Positions 37,528-54,982 of a stretch of 64,000 nucleotides of DNA are shown in pieces. The translations under genes were made by a program, and so were the position numbers. This stretch comes from Phycomyces blakesleeanus NRRL 1555(-) (taxonomy: Eukaryota > Mucoromycota > Mucoromycetes > Mucorales > Phycomycetaceae), in contig NW_017265148.1 of the NCBI RefSeq assembly GCF_001638985.1, positions 1-64,000 of the forward strand, given 5' to 3'. Numbering within the stretch: position 1 is the first letter of the stretch; each line of letters begins with the position of its first letter. Below the pieces are notes generated by a model. The model ran no database searches, was not told where the DNA came from, and was given only the letters and a program-made list of their open reading frames with translations.

Positions 37528-39626
37528 TTATCTTCTTTGAATTCTAGTCAGTCTTTGTCTCAAACGACAACCCTCCCAGAGATCTTCTTCTGCTTGTCTT
37601 CTGGCACTTACAATCTGAATAACACAGATGAACCTTACAGATATAGTCCCATCATATCTCAGATTGTTAAGTATATGTCGGAAGTTCAGGACAGCAGCAA
37701 CATCCCAATTACACAAACGATGCATAACCTCTGACCCGTCCATGTTCTCCAAACAATTTAGATTGGTACATCTAAAAAGGACTTGTCAGAATATATGATA
37801 ATAAAAATTAAGCGTTTATATAATTATCCTTAGGAGACCATGGCGTGTCACAGTTGGCATTTGGATGCGGCGATATGGTCGAGGATTATCGACTTGCTTG
37901 AAGGTTTGAAGAGACAGTTGGTAGCACCTTGGGCAGTGTCTAGAGGTAGCATACTCATCGATCAAACAAACATCGAATCCATGTTTGCGAAGTAGCTTCC
38001 TCATTCATACACCCTTGATAGGTTCGTGGTATCTATTGTGAGGGGCAGACCAGTTTCCCATAACCAAGACACAATCTTGGCCAAACTTAGCACGAATATA
38101 TTTGACTAGACGTTCGTTGGCTTTACGTCGGTTGATGTATGAGGAGAGACGAAGCTTGCAGAACAAAGGTTTCTGGCTGATACAACTTACGGTGTTAGTA
38201 TAAAAAGAAGAGATGATAGAGGAGTTGGCTGCTTTGATTGAAGTATGAAAGGCAAAGTCTGTGATGTTATTGGATCGTCCCGACGTTTGGGAAATTTCAT
38301 GTTCTACAGCAATAACATTGGGGGTTTGAGCTTTGGTATCCTGAAGAATACGACGAAACTTGGTTCTTTTGAGTCTGATGCTCTGTTGGTTGGAGGTGTA
38401 CCGGTAACATCTCAGTGTTTCTACCGTAGACTCCTCATGCAGTATAGAAGGTCTCTTCTTCCATGATTGATAAGGACACAACGCCCGCGGATTCTTTTAT
38501 GCTGTTCTGGGGGCAAGTCATGAATGTAAGGGAAGTTTTCAGGGTTGATTGTGGTGGCCCTTCTGGGATTTGGTCCTTTGGGGGTGTCTTTGTTCTGTTT
38601 GATAATGGAAATACCAACACCATCGGTCTGGATTGTTCCTCTGAACTTTATCACGCCATTCTGCTGATCACGGAAATCCTTTTCGTCCAAGACCACCACT
38701 ATTCCTCACAGCTCTAGCTTATCCGCCCCTTCTGACCAAGTTATTTTCAAGAGTTGCTGGAATAGTATCCTGGTATCAATTTGCATGTAACCTGGTGGCC
38801 AGGATCGGCGAAGAGGGAAGCAGTTGAAGGATCTACGTTCAGGGTGTTCTAAGAGTTGGGCCATACGGAAGAAGGCGAGGAAGTGGCTGTGGGGAGAATC
38901 TTTTGAGTCATAGTAGATAGAGTCCTTTTGGAACTTGTATCTTTAAGGATATGCGGTCAAGATGGGAGAGATTTCCATGAAGGCTGTTCCGTATCCCTAT
39001 ACAATGAATACATCTTCAAGTCGGTGAGTTGACACTCCTTCTTTGAAAATCCTAGCGGGTTCGAATATATGCTCTGTCAGCATTCTTTTGATTCGCTCCT
39101 CGGTTGCTCTTTGGCTACGCAGTTGTTGGGTAAGCTCTCGCTGTCTATTTTTTATATCGAGCAATATATTGATCACTCGGCAGAGATGCTGACCAAACCT
39201 CAGCTTGATATTGACTATGTAGGTGGTGTGGATCTTTGTGGCCTCGTACATAGCAATTTGGTGGGCGTTTAGGAGGGAGATGCGGGCGTAGGAGATGTTA
39301 TGAATATAGGTGTTGATGTGGCGGGAAATGAGCTCACAGTTCAGCCTTGTTATTTCTGTTATTCGGGAGGAGTCGGTGTTCCGGTCGATTAAAGAAAGAA
39401 ACACCTCGACAAAAAAGGGCTGATTAATCTGTCCATTGAGGTCAAAGAATGGGTCAAGTGCCAGCTCGGCAAGGAAAATGTGCTTGCTTAGTGCGAAGGT
39501 GTGGGTGACAATTGTGTGTAATTTAGCGACAAGGACTTGTAGAGGTCTAAGGAGTTCAGGGTTCCACCCCGTTGCCTTTATTGATGCCTTGACAGTAAGG
39601 ACTCGGAATGGGGTAGCTTCGTTCAT
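37528..39626 (-). pseudogene. Fanzor-like (TnpB-related) nuclease relic
   Basis: Fragments in order on one strand: N-terminal part 39626-38997 (ending in a stop), a broken stretch with SFNCFPLRRSWPPGYMQIDT near 38810, then TDGVGISIIKQNK near 38620, a RuvC-I-like VLINHGRRDLLYCM near 38450, KYIRAKFGQDCVLVMGNW near 38075, EPIKGVGMRKLLRKHGFDV, a zinc-ribbon half SRHCPRCYQL near 37940, and NWDVAAVLNFRHIL near 37700. Fanzor proteins are eukaryotic RNA-guided TnpB relatives carried by transposons. Here the expected RuvC-I Asp reads Asn and the family Arg-Asp before AAVLNF reads Trp-Asp. Several frame changes and stops separate the parts, so no functional protein is expected. Family assignment is from remembered motif order, without a search. 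Confidence 0.72.
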
Positions 39627-39639
39627 TGTCTTCTAATCC

Positions 39640-41121
39640 ACAATGGACCAGATATATGAGGTTTGGGCAGTACTTTTGAAAGTGCCAATTTGTAGTGATG
39701 TACTAAGATATTGGGTAAGTATATATGCTGCAGGTCAGTTAATAAATTACTTGCAAGTGTAAAGAACAAAGGTATGTAGAGTTTAAAATCCTTGCCTGTC
39801 AATCATGCTGTCTTTTATAGACTTTTATGTATGTGACTTTGACATATGAGAATATAGTAAATAATTGACCGGATAAATATAATGATTGATTGATATAAAG
39901 GAGAGCTCCCTAAAGGTATTAATCATTTAATTATTATCCTGCAAATATATCAAAATAAAGTTTAGTTCCTTGTATCTGTATTGTCGTTTTATATTCGTTG
40001 TTCTGAACTTTGTGTACCTATCACTAAAAACTTACTGAGAATATGCGTGGGTATATATAATTTATCTTGAAGAATAGTGCATAACCATTGTATTGCTTGC
40101 AAACCTTCTTCAAGCCTTTTATCATATGAATTGAATAATAATATTAATATGATTGATTTGAAGGACTTGTAACTTTAATACTTCTAGCAGTTAGGCTTAA
40201 GGTGATATTCAATTATCCTTATCTTGGCTTTTAATCCAAAAAGCCATTTTACGCGAATATTGTATGCTAGACTGCTTACAGGTTGCAAAGTTGAATAAAG
40301 AGACCAAAATGTCCTACACAATTATGTATTTTTAATCTGAACTTAAAGAATCCTTTGCCATAAAAAAGTAATGACTGTATTACTTTTTAATGCATTGTTG
40401 CTTTTTTATTTTGTAAAAGTCTTTCTTATTTCTTTTTTCACAAGGTCTAAATTATTAAAGGTCTTTAAAAGAAACGTACTTAATAGCTATCAAGGCTAGT
40501 ACTGATAAAATGTAAATCCGTAAAGCTGACAAAAGAAAGTAACTTGAGAAGAATTGACAGAAAAAAAAAACATCTACCTCATGTACAGTTTGGTTGTCAA
40601 GATTGTTCGCATGCTCATTAGAAATAATTGATCCAGAGAATTACAGGGAGTCTGTCTTCTGGTTTTTCAAAGTAGGGATCAGGCATGACAATGATAACAC
40701 AAAGCAGGTTTATACTCTTTGATAAAAAGAATCAATTAAGCCATATACATACCTACATTAATATTATAGTATTTAGAGAATAGCAGTTTTCTTTAGATAA
40801 AGAATGTAAAAAGTATCACATAAAAATATATACATGTACATTACTTAATAAATGTATAGCTTAAGCTGCTACTAAATATCATATGAATTGGTACTTCTTC
40901 TTTGCATACTTCTTTATGTTTAACTTGTATTATTTTGATCAATAAAAACCATAAAATTCCAATATAAAACATCATGCATTTGTTGAACCAATCATAAAGA
41001 GAATAGAATACCTAAAAAAGATATAATTGACATATTTTGAATATTTGATTGGATTAGATGCAAAATAATATAAAATCCCATAAATCGTATTTGACAAAAA
41101 GTAAAACTAATAGGCTAAAAC
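39640..41121. other. Intergenic, nothing recognised
   Basis: AT-rich sequence without a supported open frame, inverted repeat or tandem repeat. Confidence 0.45.
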
Positions 41122-41197
41122 AGGCATTCTATTGGCTATAAAAGTTACGAGTTCGTAACTCATTAGGAGGTCGGAGGTATAGATCCTGCCATTTCCT
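41122..41197 (+). pseudogene. Degenerate tRNA-Thr(CGU)-like sequence
   Basis: Exactly 76 nt between partly pairing ends (aggcatt / atttcct, five of seven pairs). The anticodon arm is good: stem acgag / ctcat (four of five pairs) around a canonical 7-nt loop ttcgtaa with anticodon CGU. The T-arm region (ggaggtatagatcct) has a decayed loop (tatagat instead of ttcgaat) and the D-arm is poor. An A-run follows 25 nt later (41218), as in tRNA-derived SINEs. A second, shorter tRNA-like stretch (aacttgagca then tattcaattctc) lies at 41349-41400. Confidence 0.4.
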
Positions 41198-41441
41198 ACA
41201 GTGATATATATTTCTTTAAAAAAAAAAGCGCAATTTTGCACCAAATCATAACTCATTTTTTTTCTTGAACTAATTTCTTTAATACACACCAGTAAATAAA
41301 AGACAACTTTAGATCGTCAAAAAGTTCAAATGTTATTTTATAGAATAAGCACAACTTGAGCATCTCTTTTCGACCTGTATTCAATTCTCATTATGGCTAC
41401 TATACGCTATATATAATGTTTTTTTTTTAAAATCTAACCGC

Positions 41442-44400
41442 TGAAGATATTCTTAATGAACCTGAGTATTTGTGCAGAAATAAGAATACACACTTCAAAA
41501 GTCTAACCGCTTTCCAAATTTCTGATAAAGGCCAGCAAACAAGCAGTATTTTCACAGTGGCTTGTGTTAAGTAGGTATTGGCAAATTTAATACAAGCCCT
41601 TCAGGTCTTGTGTCTATAAAAGTCTTTACTATTATCCACATACTACTAGTATTCCTACAAAAAATGAGTACCTTTTATTATATTTAGTGAGTGAATTTGA
41701 AAGGCATGCGTTCTTTTCTTATTTATATATAAAGAGAGAGAAAAGGGGGGATATATTGTGTAACAGAAGGGTAGGTGGGCTTCAAAATCTAGGAAATCTT
41801 TATTTCTGTCAAATGAATTCAACTAATTCCTTCCTTGTGTAGTTTGCAGTTGTATGTATATCTAATCCTGTTTGCACACAATTGTGTTCCTGGATGTTGA
41901 AACAAGATTACCTTTTTTTTCTTTTTGCTTTCTTCTATTTTACTATTGGTTTCAAATATAGCTTCCTTCTTTATTGCGGGCATTCTTTTTTCTCTTAATT
42001 CCGGAAATACTTTGTACACTTTATTAACAAAGAAACCATAGTTACACGACATGGTAATGTACACCCGTGTTTTTATATATATATTTCCATTATAATAATT
42101 GATATTCTATATGATAATATAGTATTCATTTTCTTTAAAGAAAATAATATTTAAATTTATTTAGTTATTTTTTTTTTTAAAAAAAAAGAAGAAATGTATT
42201 TTCATATTATCTTTAAAAAGAGCGCACCAATATAATATATAAAAAACCAAGGTGAGACATTGTATTTTGTCAATAGTAAGACTACAAGTCGTACAATTGA
42301 CAAATGAGCTGTACATATTTCTCGGAACCAAAAATAAAAATAAATAAAAGAATAAAATCTCGGGAAGAGAGGAAGAAGATTAAGAAGATGAGATGGCACG
42401 GATCAGGCACATTCAACTTATTCATTCATTTATATAATTATTGAACTATTAAATATATCAATAATAAATGTACTAATATTTAATAAGAATAGTAGTGGTA
42501 ATATTAATATAGATAACTGTATTTAATAGACCTTTTTTATTAAAAAAAAAAGAGAAAGAAAGAAAGAAAGAAAGAAAGAAAGGAAGGAAGTGATGCTATT
42601 GACAGGTTTCTCTTTTTGTTTAAAATTGTCAAATATTAAATGTGATATTGATTGTTTGCATTTTCTACATATAATAATAATATTTTGTACGACTGGAACC
42701 TTGTGTGGATATATGTATGGGTATGGGTATATGGGCCTGTATGTATCTATGTATGTATGTGCTTGTGTGTGCGTGTGTGTGCGTGAGCGAGTAAGTGCGT
42801 GCGTGTGTTCAAGTGTTCAAGTGTTTAAGCGTTTCTGTGTTTGTGTAATTGTATTTTTTTTGTCCAGAACGTACAGGTAGAAATGTAACATTGAGAAAAT
42901 GGGATGAATTTCCTACAAAAGATGATGAGAAAGGAAAGAAGAAGGGAAGTGAATTGAATTGAAAGGAAAGGTCATGATTTGTGAATTCATTTCCGTTTCA
43001 TCATGCAAAATAAAATAAAATAAAAGTAAAAATGACACGGCTGAGACAAGCTGGCTACACATATTTACGGCAATGAGCCGAGATATATATATTTGGGCAA
43101 GTGTTTCATTACATTATTAAAAGAAAAGGTCCCAATGAGTATATTATATTTATAGTCTATTTTATTGAATGTGATATACATTGACGCCATTGCAGAAAGA
43201 AATAAAGGATACAAAAGAAGTACATTACAGGTAAACTACTTGTATTCACTATATATATACTAAGTAGGTAGGTGGATAGACTAGCTCAAAGAGAAGAAAG
43301 TGGGTGATAGTTTAGAGCAACTAAAAAAAATGCACTGGATAACTCCTTATTATATTAAAATAATCAATATTTAGTGTTTCAAAATAAAGCATACTTTCTT
43401 TCTTTCTTCATTGTAGATTTGATACAGCAACAAGAAAAAAGTATATCAGCCTCAGGCTTGTATTGATAATAATAATTATTATCGTTATTGAGTTGCACTA
43501 ATAGAAACAATATCACTTTCTACATATGGAATGACACTATATAAAACAACAAATATCTAAAATTATCAAGACACAACACAATGTAAATATATATATATAT
43601 ATATTCAACCAACCAAATTGAGAGATAGAGAGAGAGAGAATAGGCTTTCTTGACTCTATTATAAAAACAAATTGTATGAGTGATTATTATGTATTGAATT
43701 TCGTTAATTTCTGTTGTTGTTTGGTCTCTATATAATTCAGTGGCTTCAATGGCTGGATGACTCTAGCAACAAAAATAAAACAAAATATAAACATTCACAT
43801 TTACAAATACAAATACAAATAGAACCAGAACCAGAACCAGAACCAGAACTAGAAAATTTTCAATAAAAGAATAAGAATTTGCCAAGCCTTGTTTATGTAG
43901 ATGTAATTAGATGATACTTTTTATATGCATAAGAAACAAAATAGAAACAATGATTGTATCTGTTTTTAGTTCATGATCTGTACATCTAATGCAAGGGCTC
44001 TTTTTGTTATTGTAGTGTGAATCTGTAGCTATCAATATAGGTAAATTTGGCTTTTTCTTCTTATTATTCATCATCACAATCATCATAATCAGTATCAGCA
44101 TCATTATAGACTTTTGCTTTTGATTCTGCATACATAGATATATAGATACATAGATACATAGATACATACATATTTATTTACTTTGTATGCAGGAGCGCAT
44201 TGCATATGCCCATTTATTCCAATCACTTTAAAACACTGATATTATAATACTGAAAAGAAATTCACTAAACATAGTTTTTATATAAATATATCTTTGTCTT
44301 TTTTTTTGGGCTTTCAAGGTTAAAGGAAATCCCTGGGTTTATGGAAGATTCAGCCGAAACATAAATTAGCAATAATCATAAACGACTTTTATTTTATTTT

Positions 44401-47400
44401 TTCTTTCGTATTCTATACCTCTCCCCCCCCTTTTTTTGTCAGAATAATATATACATATGTGTAAATTGTGTAAATGGCGGCGTCTTTTCATGTTTTATTA
44501 TTTTCATATCTTTCTGGGGTGTGGGAATGATCGATCTACTGCGGTCAATTCAACTCAATGCAATCTCAATTTGATTCAATTCAATTCCATGCTATCTTTA
44601 TTTCTAATTTTTATTGGTTCTCTTTATATAAAGATAAAATATAAAGTAAAAAGAATGAAAGAAAGAATAAATGAACGGAAAACATGGCTGTGTAAGAAGT
44701 CAATGTATTCTAATTTAAGCTATTGAATATAAATTACAGCTGTCAAATATATGTATACATAAAGAAGAGGTATGTAATTATAGGATCATTAGATAGTAAT
44801 AATAGATCAGCTACCTCTATAACGGTGGGTACTAGCTTTATGTGTATCAGTACGGAATGGCGATACAATACAATACAATAAAAGGACAATAAAAGTTATG
44901 TATTTATATATATTTATCTATTTTTACTCATATGTAAGCTTGCCACTTTCTCGGAATCAAAACAGAATAAACTATAGAGACGCCAAAGGGTACAAAGGAT
45001 ACCCAAGACAAATGAAAACAAGAGTGACTTTCTTTACTTCTTTACTTTACCTTTTTTTTTTATTTTGTATTAATCCGCCACTTTTATTCTATAGATAAAA
45101 ATAAAATTATTTTTCTTTTAAAAAAAAAAAGACTATTCTATTCTATTCTATTGTCTTACAGCACAGCCCTGTTTTATTTTTATATCTAGAAAATCTAAAT
45201 CTAAATCTAAAAACATCCTCTTTATATATAAAATGGCTGAGCGATTTATATTTATATATAAAAATTTGCTTGTCACAATTGAAACGTGGCTTTGAGTGTA
45301 GAAATGTATACTCGGATACATATTGCATAGCTACAGATTACATGGATACAAATTGCATGGTTACAGATTGCATAGATACAAATTACATGGATACATATAC
45401 TATCACTTTTACTCTTTTTAGACTGAATCGGGGGGGGGGGGTTTAATTATTAGCCTAAAAAGAATTAGTAGACAGCTTTGGTGTTCATGTATATATATAT
45501 AATTTTGGATTCTAGCCAAAGGAGGGATAATGAAAAGCTTAGTAACAATATAAATAAATAAAATAAAATAAAATACAAGATGTTGATATTAGTATTAGTA
45601 TTGATATTGATATTCAATGTTTGTGACGAGAAAGGAGGATGGGGGGAGTTGATAAGTTAAGGGGTAAAATAAGTAACCATGGGTTCAGCACATATAAAAT
45701 AACCTCAGCTCAGCTATGACCACACAAAACGCATATATCATATCATATCTTTATATTTATATCGATTTATTTTGTGAAGCTAATATACTGAAGAAAAGAA
45801 AACAAAAAAAGAAACAGCAACGAAAATTAGGATTACGATTATGATTAGGATTACGATTAGAATTAGGATTTGAATTAGGGTTTTGATTGGAAATAAACCA
45901 GGAAAATATAAATTTATTTTATTTTATTTTATTTTATTGGGGGTGTGTATAGTGTAAGTGAAGGTGTAGGTGTAGGTGTGGGTGAAGTTGAAGGTGAGGT
46001 ACAGAAAAGAAAAGAAAGAAGAGGGAAATGGGTAAAAATTGGTTTGCTGTGATGAAAGAACAAAAATGGCACGATTGTGAAATAAAAATAAAATAAAATG
46101 TCTATAACGGAAACGCCGACCGATGTTGGCTTTTGCTATACCAGTAAAAATAAACCGGACGGGAACATCGGGAGTACTATATATATTTGCTTTCATTATT
46201 TGCTTTGCTTCTTGCTTTCTTTATCTCTTTATACTGCTCTCTTAAGAAATATATATATTTATATATTTATGTGTGTGTGTGTGCGAATAGGTATATTGAT
46301 CAATTATCAAAAAAAAAATCAATTAATTGCATTTTTATAATTTAAAGCAGTAAAGGAATTGTAGTGATCATTAAGAATAAAAGAAAATTTTTTTTTTTGG
46401 TCTTTGGCTACACAATAGACTTTTCCAATTCTATTTAGTTTGGTTACTCTAATTCCGTAAAAGGATAAATGAAAAATGCAACCAGAGTACAGGAAGTGTG
46501 TGTACAGATATATAATCATGCCTTGAGTAGCACTTGATATATTTTATTTTATACTATTTTATACTATACTGTATTATTATAATTTCTATATATATTAGGG
46601 CTAGAAGGAGAACAGAAATAAAGGGAAATAAAGAAGGGAGTAAAGGTGGCTAAAGAGCAGGTCAGATATATGAATAATAAGTCATCATCCTTGCCAATAG
46701 TATAGATTAGATGTATTTGACATTACTACTTTATTTTCTTTGGGTTATTTTATTTTGTGCGGGTTACTTTCTCCCTTTCTCCCTCTCTCCCTTTTGAGTA
46801 ACGGCTGGATGAGCCGATGACGATACGTCAATGCCACAAACATGTGAAACGATCGCAAATATAAATATTTTATGAATATTGATGAAATCACATAATAAAA
46901 TATTAACATGTATTTATTTATTTGTGATTTTATTCAAGCTAGTTGCGATTATCAAATACTTCTTTAAACGCATAATAGTCTTGTTAGAGAACTATGGTCA
47001 TTAATACTCTCTTATGTATATAGATAGATAGAAGAACATAGTTGCCGATGTCTGCGATATCTTGAGACGAGAGAACAATCAAATTGTGATTGTAAGACAA
47101 TGGGCTTTATTATATATCAATCATTGAACACAGAGATATACAGACAGATAGACAGATAGACAGATAGAATAAGAGAGAGAGAGAGTCAAAGAGTAATAGT
47201 AAGAGAGACTTGGATCATAATAAATACTCCTTTTCTTTATCTAACCATCTATTTATCTATCTCTTTGTATATCTCTTTTGTTTCTTTTCTTCTTTTCTTC
47301 CTTCCTTTCATTTTGCTTCTTTTGTTATTTATATAAATATTATTTGCAGAGGCATCTATCCTTGGACTTTTCAAAACATAATACATATTCTCCGGCTTGT

Positions 47401-47708
47401 AGATTTAATCAAATTATATTATATGTACATACATATATATTGATATCTTGATATATGTATTCAAAATCATATAATAGTAACATTATTTTCTTGTGTTTTA
47501 GTATACAAGGTGCACAAGCCAGTTCTACTTTAGATCGAACACAGAGATTACACACACACACATATAAATATGTACTATTATTATTTGGAGCTACGAAAAT
47601 GTTGTGTAAAAAAAGGGTTGAAAGGATGTGATGATCCACAGCCGATACCTTTTTATTTATTTATTTATTTATTTATGTGTTTTATTGGTATATTTTATAT
47701 TGTATTTA
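41442..47708. other. Long intergenic region with microsatellites
   Basis: More than 6 kb with no convincing gene. Features noted: (gaaa)n near 42555-42590, GT-rich tract near 42760-42800, (at)n near 43590, gaacca repeats near 43820-43850, a run of 12 G near 45430, variant 14-15-bp repeats (acagattacatggat) at 45331-45400, degenerate attagg-like repeats at 45830-45895 and (gt)n near 46270. The minus-strand frame 42064-41819 (81 codons, MSCNYGFFVNKVYKVF region) is the only one with mixed composition; it has no known domain and is not called. Confidence 0.45.
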
Positions 47709-47804
47709 ATGGGTTCCCTGGTGCGTGATGTGCTCCAAAGAGCACTTGATGGAATATCAGTCATGGACCATTCGGCAAACTTTCCGGACGATCGTATTAT
47801 AAAG
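47709..47804 (+). other. Isolated exon-like island
   Basis: A 32-codon stretch of balanced composition (MGSLVRDVLQRALDG, then ISVMDHSANFPDDRIIK) stands out from the surrounding microsatellites. It runs directly into (ca)n(ta)n at 47813-47855 and has no consensus donor. Could be a relic exon or chance. Confidence 0.2.
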
Positions 47805-47813
47805 CTACATCAT

Positions 47814-47855
<42 letters not shown>

Positions 47856-48467
47856 GATCTTGGTATTCTTTAGACTACCAAAAGAAGAAAGCAAGTATAT
47901 TCATTTATCTAATGTACTCTTAGACCAACGTCTTTTACACAAAATGCACATCTATGTACCTATGTATTTATGTAGGTACATATGCATATATGTAGGTATA
48001 TTCTCATATATATATATATATATATATAAATTATATAAGAATCAAATAAAGGGGGGGAGGAGGTTACTATAAATGAAGTAACCGGGAACATTGTCCCTTG
48101 TTGAAACCACTTCAAAACAAGGTTTGTATTCTCTTTAGACGTTGCATAAAATATTCTTTTTTTATTTCTTTCTTTCGTTCTTTCTTTTGGTTGGCAACAG
48201 AAGATTCGAAACATTCAATCCTTTACATACACAATTTTCATTGTGTTTCAATTTCAATTCATCTTCTTTTTGACTATTTAATATACAGAATTTACTAGCT
48301 TACAGTAATAACAGTTTCTTGATTAATACATTTTTATATATATATATATAATTATAATTATTAATATGATATGATATGATATAAAATAGTAATAGTATAG
48401 AGTACTATAGTATAATTACTAATATAAAAGGCAATCTCAATACAAAAAAAAACATTGGTATAAGCAG

Positions 48468-48565
48468 ACAGAGAAAGAGAAAGAGAAAGAGAAAGAGAAA
48501 GAGACACAGAAACAAGCACAGGAACAGGAACAGGAACAGGCACAGGAACAGGCACAGGAACAGCC

Positions 48566-48598
<33 letters not shown>

Positions 48599-48604
48599 GA
48601 GGAA
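48468..48604. repeat. Purine-rich minisatellite before the forkhead gene
   Basis: gagaaa repeats, then six-base aggaac/aggcac repeats, then (ga)n. All purine-rich on the plus strand, ending 4 bp before the candidate upstream start codon of the forkhead gene. Probably 5' UTR or promoter. Confidence 0.8.
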
Positions 48605-48607
48605 ATA

Positions 48608-51959
<3,352 letters not shown>

Positions 51960-54900
51960 GAAGAAAGTGAGAGACCGAGAAAGGGGGTGGTGGAGCAATA
52001 TATACATATAAAACAGCTTACATTTCACCCACCTATACATATAAGAAATATTCCTTTAGTTTCTTCTTTTTCAAAAAAAAAAACACTCTCACGCTACACA
52101 CTCACTATTCACTCATTCGCTCGCTCCCTCACACTCACATTCACACTCACACCCACACTCACGCTTGCACATTCACACATACATATATATATATATATTC
52201 ATACATACATTCATACATACATTCATACATACATACATACATACATATTCACACTCATATATTCACTCACTCACACATTCACTCACTCTCTCACTCACTT
52301 ACTCACATATTCACACGGCACATTTTTGGCCTGTTAAAACTGTGTATATATTTACATTATATTATATTTATATATACGACCTTTCTCACCCCCAACCCCT
52401 CCATCCATTGACCCCCACCAACCTATATATCTATTCTTCTATATCTAAATTTATCTAAATATCTACCTATCTATTTATCTATTTATCTATATCACTCATA
52501 CATACCTCTTTTTCTTTATTTTTCTTACTTACATACTTTCTTTATTTTTTATTTTCTTTTTTATTATTATTATCCTGTATTTTTTCCCAAAAACCAAAAA
52601 CCAAAAACCAAACCAACCAATCAAAAAAAAAACACACACTATATATATACACATACATACATATTTATACATGACTCTATTCAAAGCCTAGCTCTTATTA
52701 TTCTTTGTATTTTATATCTCATTTTTTTTCAATATCAAATATATAATGTATAATATATAACAGCCAAAGCAAAAGAAAGAAAATGGGAGTATCATGTGTG
52801 TATATGAATATGATATGATGTGTTAATCACTCAAGATACACATACACGCACGCACGCGCGCACATGCGTATGAGTATGATTATGAGTATGTGGGCACATG
52901 TAGACCCATGACATTATATATAGATAAAGCACATCTACTCTTTTTGTTCCCATTTGTATATAAGCTGCATATATAATTTATATACATGCTCCATAGTATA
53001 AAAATGTGAAACGCGCATTGACCCACTGAGCACAAGTAATAATGTAGCACACATATATATATATAATACTATATCAAATAAAATAAAATAAAATAAAATA
53101 AAATAAAAAGAAAATAAAAAGAAAATCAAAGGGGGTAAACAGGGCTGTAGACAGAAAAATATTACCAAGATTGAAGGCTGTCAATTTGTACTATCACACT
53201 ACCAATAAGTAACCCATTAGTACTAATAACACTTGACAGAAACACAAAAAAAAATACAAGTGAGTATCAGATCAAGTGAAATGATAGACTCTAAAAAAAA
53301 TAAAATTTTGGAGGGCTGAATACAACACAAACCCCCTTCTTTTCTGTCTCTCTCCTTTAATAACGCCACCAATAATAATAATATAGAAAGGCACACAAAG
53401 AAACTGTATACACGCCTTATACACGCCGTGTACATGTGTCTATGCGTGTGCGTGTGTGTATGTATGTATGTATGTATGTATGTATGTATGTGTGTGCTTG
53501 TACAATAGTGGATAATAAAGTACTCATAGTAGTACTAATAATCTACAGATACATATAGGTTACTTGCGCCTCTGGGCATCTTAATACATATATATATATA
53601 TATATAAAAGAATAATGGGTAAATTGTCATTTAATTTTGAAACATCAAAGGAGGATATATAGATATACACACATACATTTAGTTCCCTTTTTCTCTTATT
53701 TCTAATTTGTCTTTATTGGGTTCGGTTTGATTCCGTATCTCTATTATCGGGAGTATTAATAATAGTATTAGTATTTAAATCGGTTGTTAATTGATTTCTG
53801 TCCTTTCATTTCGGATACATTTTTTTGGGGGGGAAGCCTTGGACTACAATCCAATTTCTCTGACAATAACCCTGGTACTCCTTTTATTATGTATTACTAC
53901 TACACTTCCATACCCTTCAGTTTTACCGAATATTTTTTTAAAAAAAAGTACCATCTCTCACTTTGGTTTTCTTTTTCTTTTCTTTTCTTTTTTGGACATT
54001 TTTATATGAGGTTAAAATTTCCTAAAATGAAAATATATATATATAAAGTGTTTGAAACCAATTTGCCCCTACCACTTTTAAGAAAACAACAACAATAATA
54101 ATAATTTGATAAAATAATATTGAAACAATTGCAAAAATACTCTTTATTAAAAACAATCTATTTGTGTTTCCTTATGGGTGTAGGAGGCAGAAACACATCG
54201 ATCGAGTGTTCAGGATGAAGTCATTGGATTTGTTCAATAGGAACAATTTAGAAAAATCCTTCGGTTTACCCTTGAAGAAAGTGTTTCTCCAATTTGCTCA
54301 TTTTTAAAATATACAATAGATTAACAGATACTTTTTATTATTAAAAGAAAAGAAAACAAACTGGTGCCTTGTATATCGGTTACTATGGTTATCATAAAGG
54401 AACAAGCGATCGAGATTTGGTATGAATAAAATTAAAGATGATATAAAATATAATATATACGTTCCCAAATAGCCACCATTACCGTCCACCCTTCGTCAAA
54501 GCACGTTTTCCAAAATCAATTCTATATTATTCAACAAACTCTTTTACCCCACTCCATATGTCTTTTTATGAGTGAATTTAATTACTACTGGCTTAGTGTA
54601 TATTCGTATGCATGTCTCATTTGCGCATATACGTACTCATTTTTGAATCATTACCCATATTCTTCAATTTGCCTCGATTGTTCTTTTTTTCTTCACTGAC
54701 GTCAACAATACTTTGATTGTCCTTTCCTTCATTTCGTATTTTCTGTTCAAAGTTCTACTCTGAAAATGTCATACAGCATCTACACTGTTGAATCATCCCT
54801 ATACTCCAAAAAATAACCAGTGAGATATCTTGTTTTGTTTGTTTGTTAATAGATATCCGAGTGCAAGCCATCTCTGATAGGAATATGTTTCAAAATGTTC

Positions 54901-54982
54901 GACATTCTTCCTTTACTCATAAAACAAATTATGTTCTTGATCCCAACAGTCGGATGGCAATATTCCTTTTTTTTAAATAACG
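51960..54982. other. Intergenic, microsatellite-rich
   Basis: Follows the forkhead stop. Contains cata/cattcatac repeats and cact repeats at 52080-52318, tatc-like repeats near 52440-52490, (aaaat)n near 53080, (tatg)n at 53455-53496 and (ta)n near 53595. Between 54100 and 54980 the composition is more even, and on the minus strand short coding-like pieces appear, perhaps a decayed transposon, but none could be assigned. Confidence 0.45.

Noticed and set aside
52165..52458. Frames rich in His-Thr-Tyr-Ile after the forkhead gene
   Set aside because: Translations of cata and cact microsatellites.
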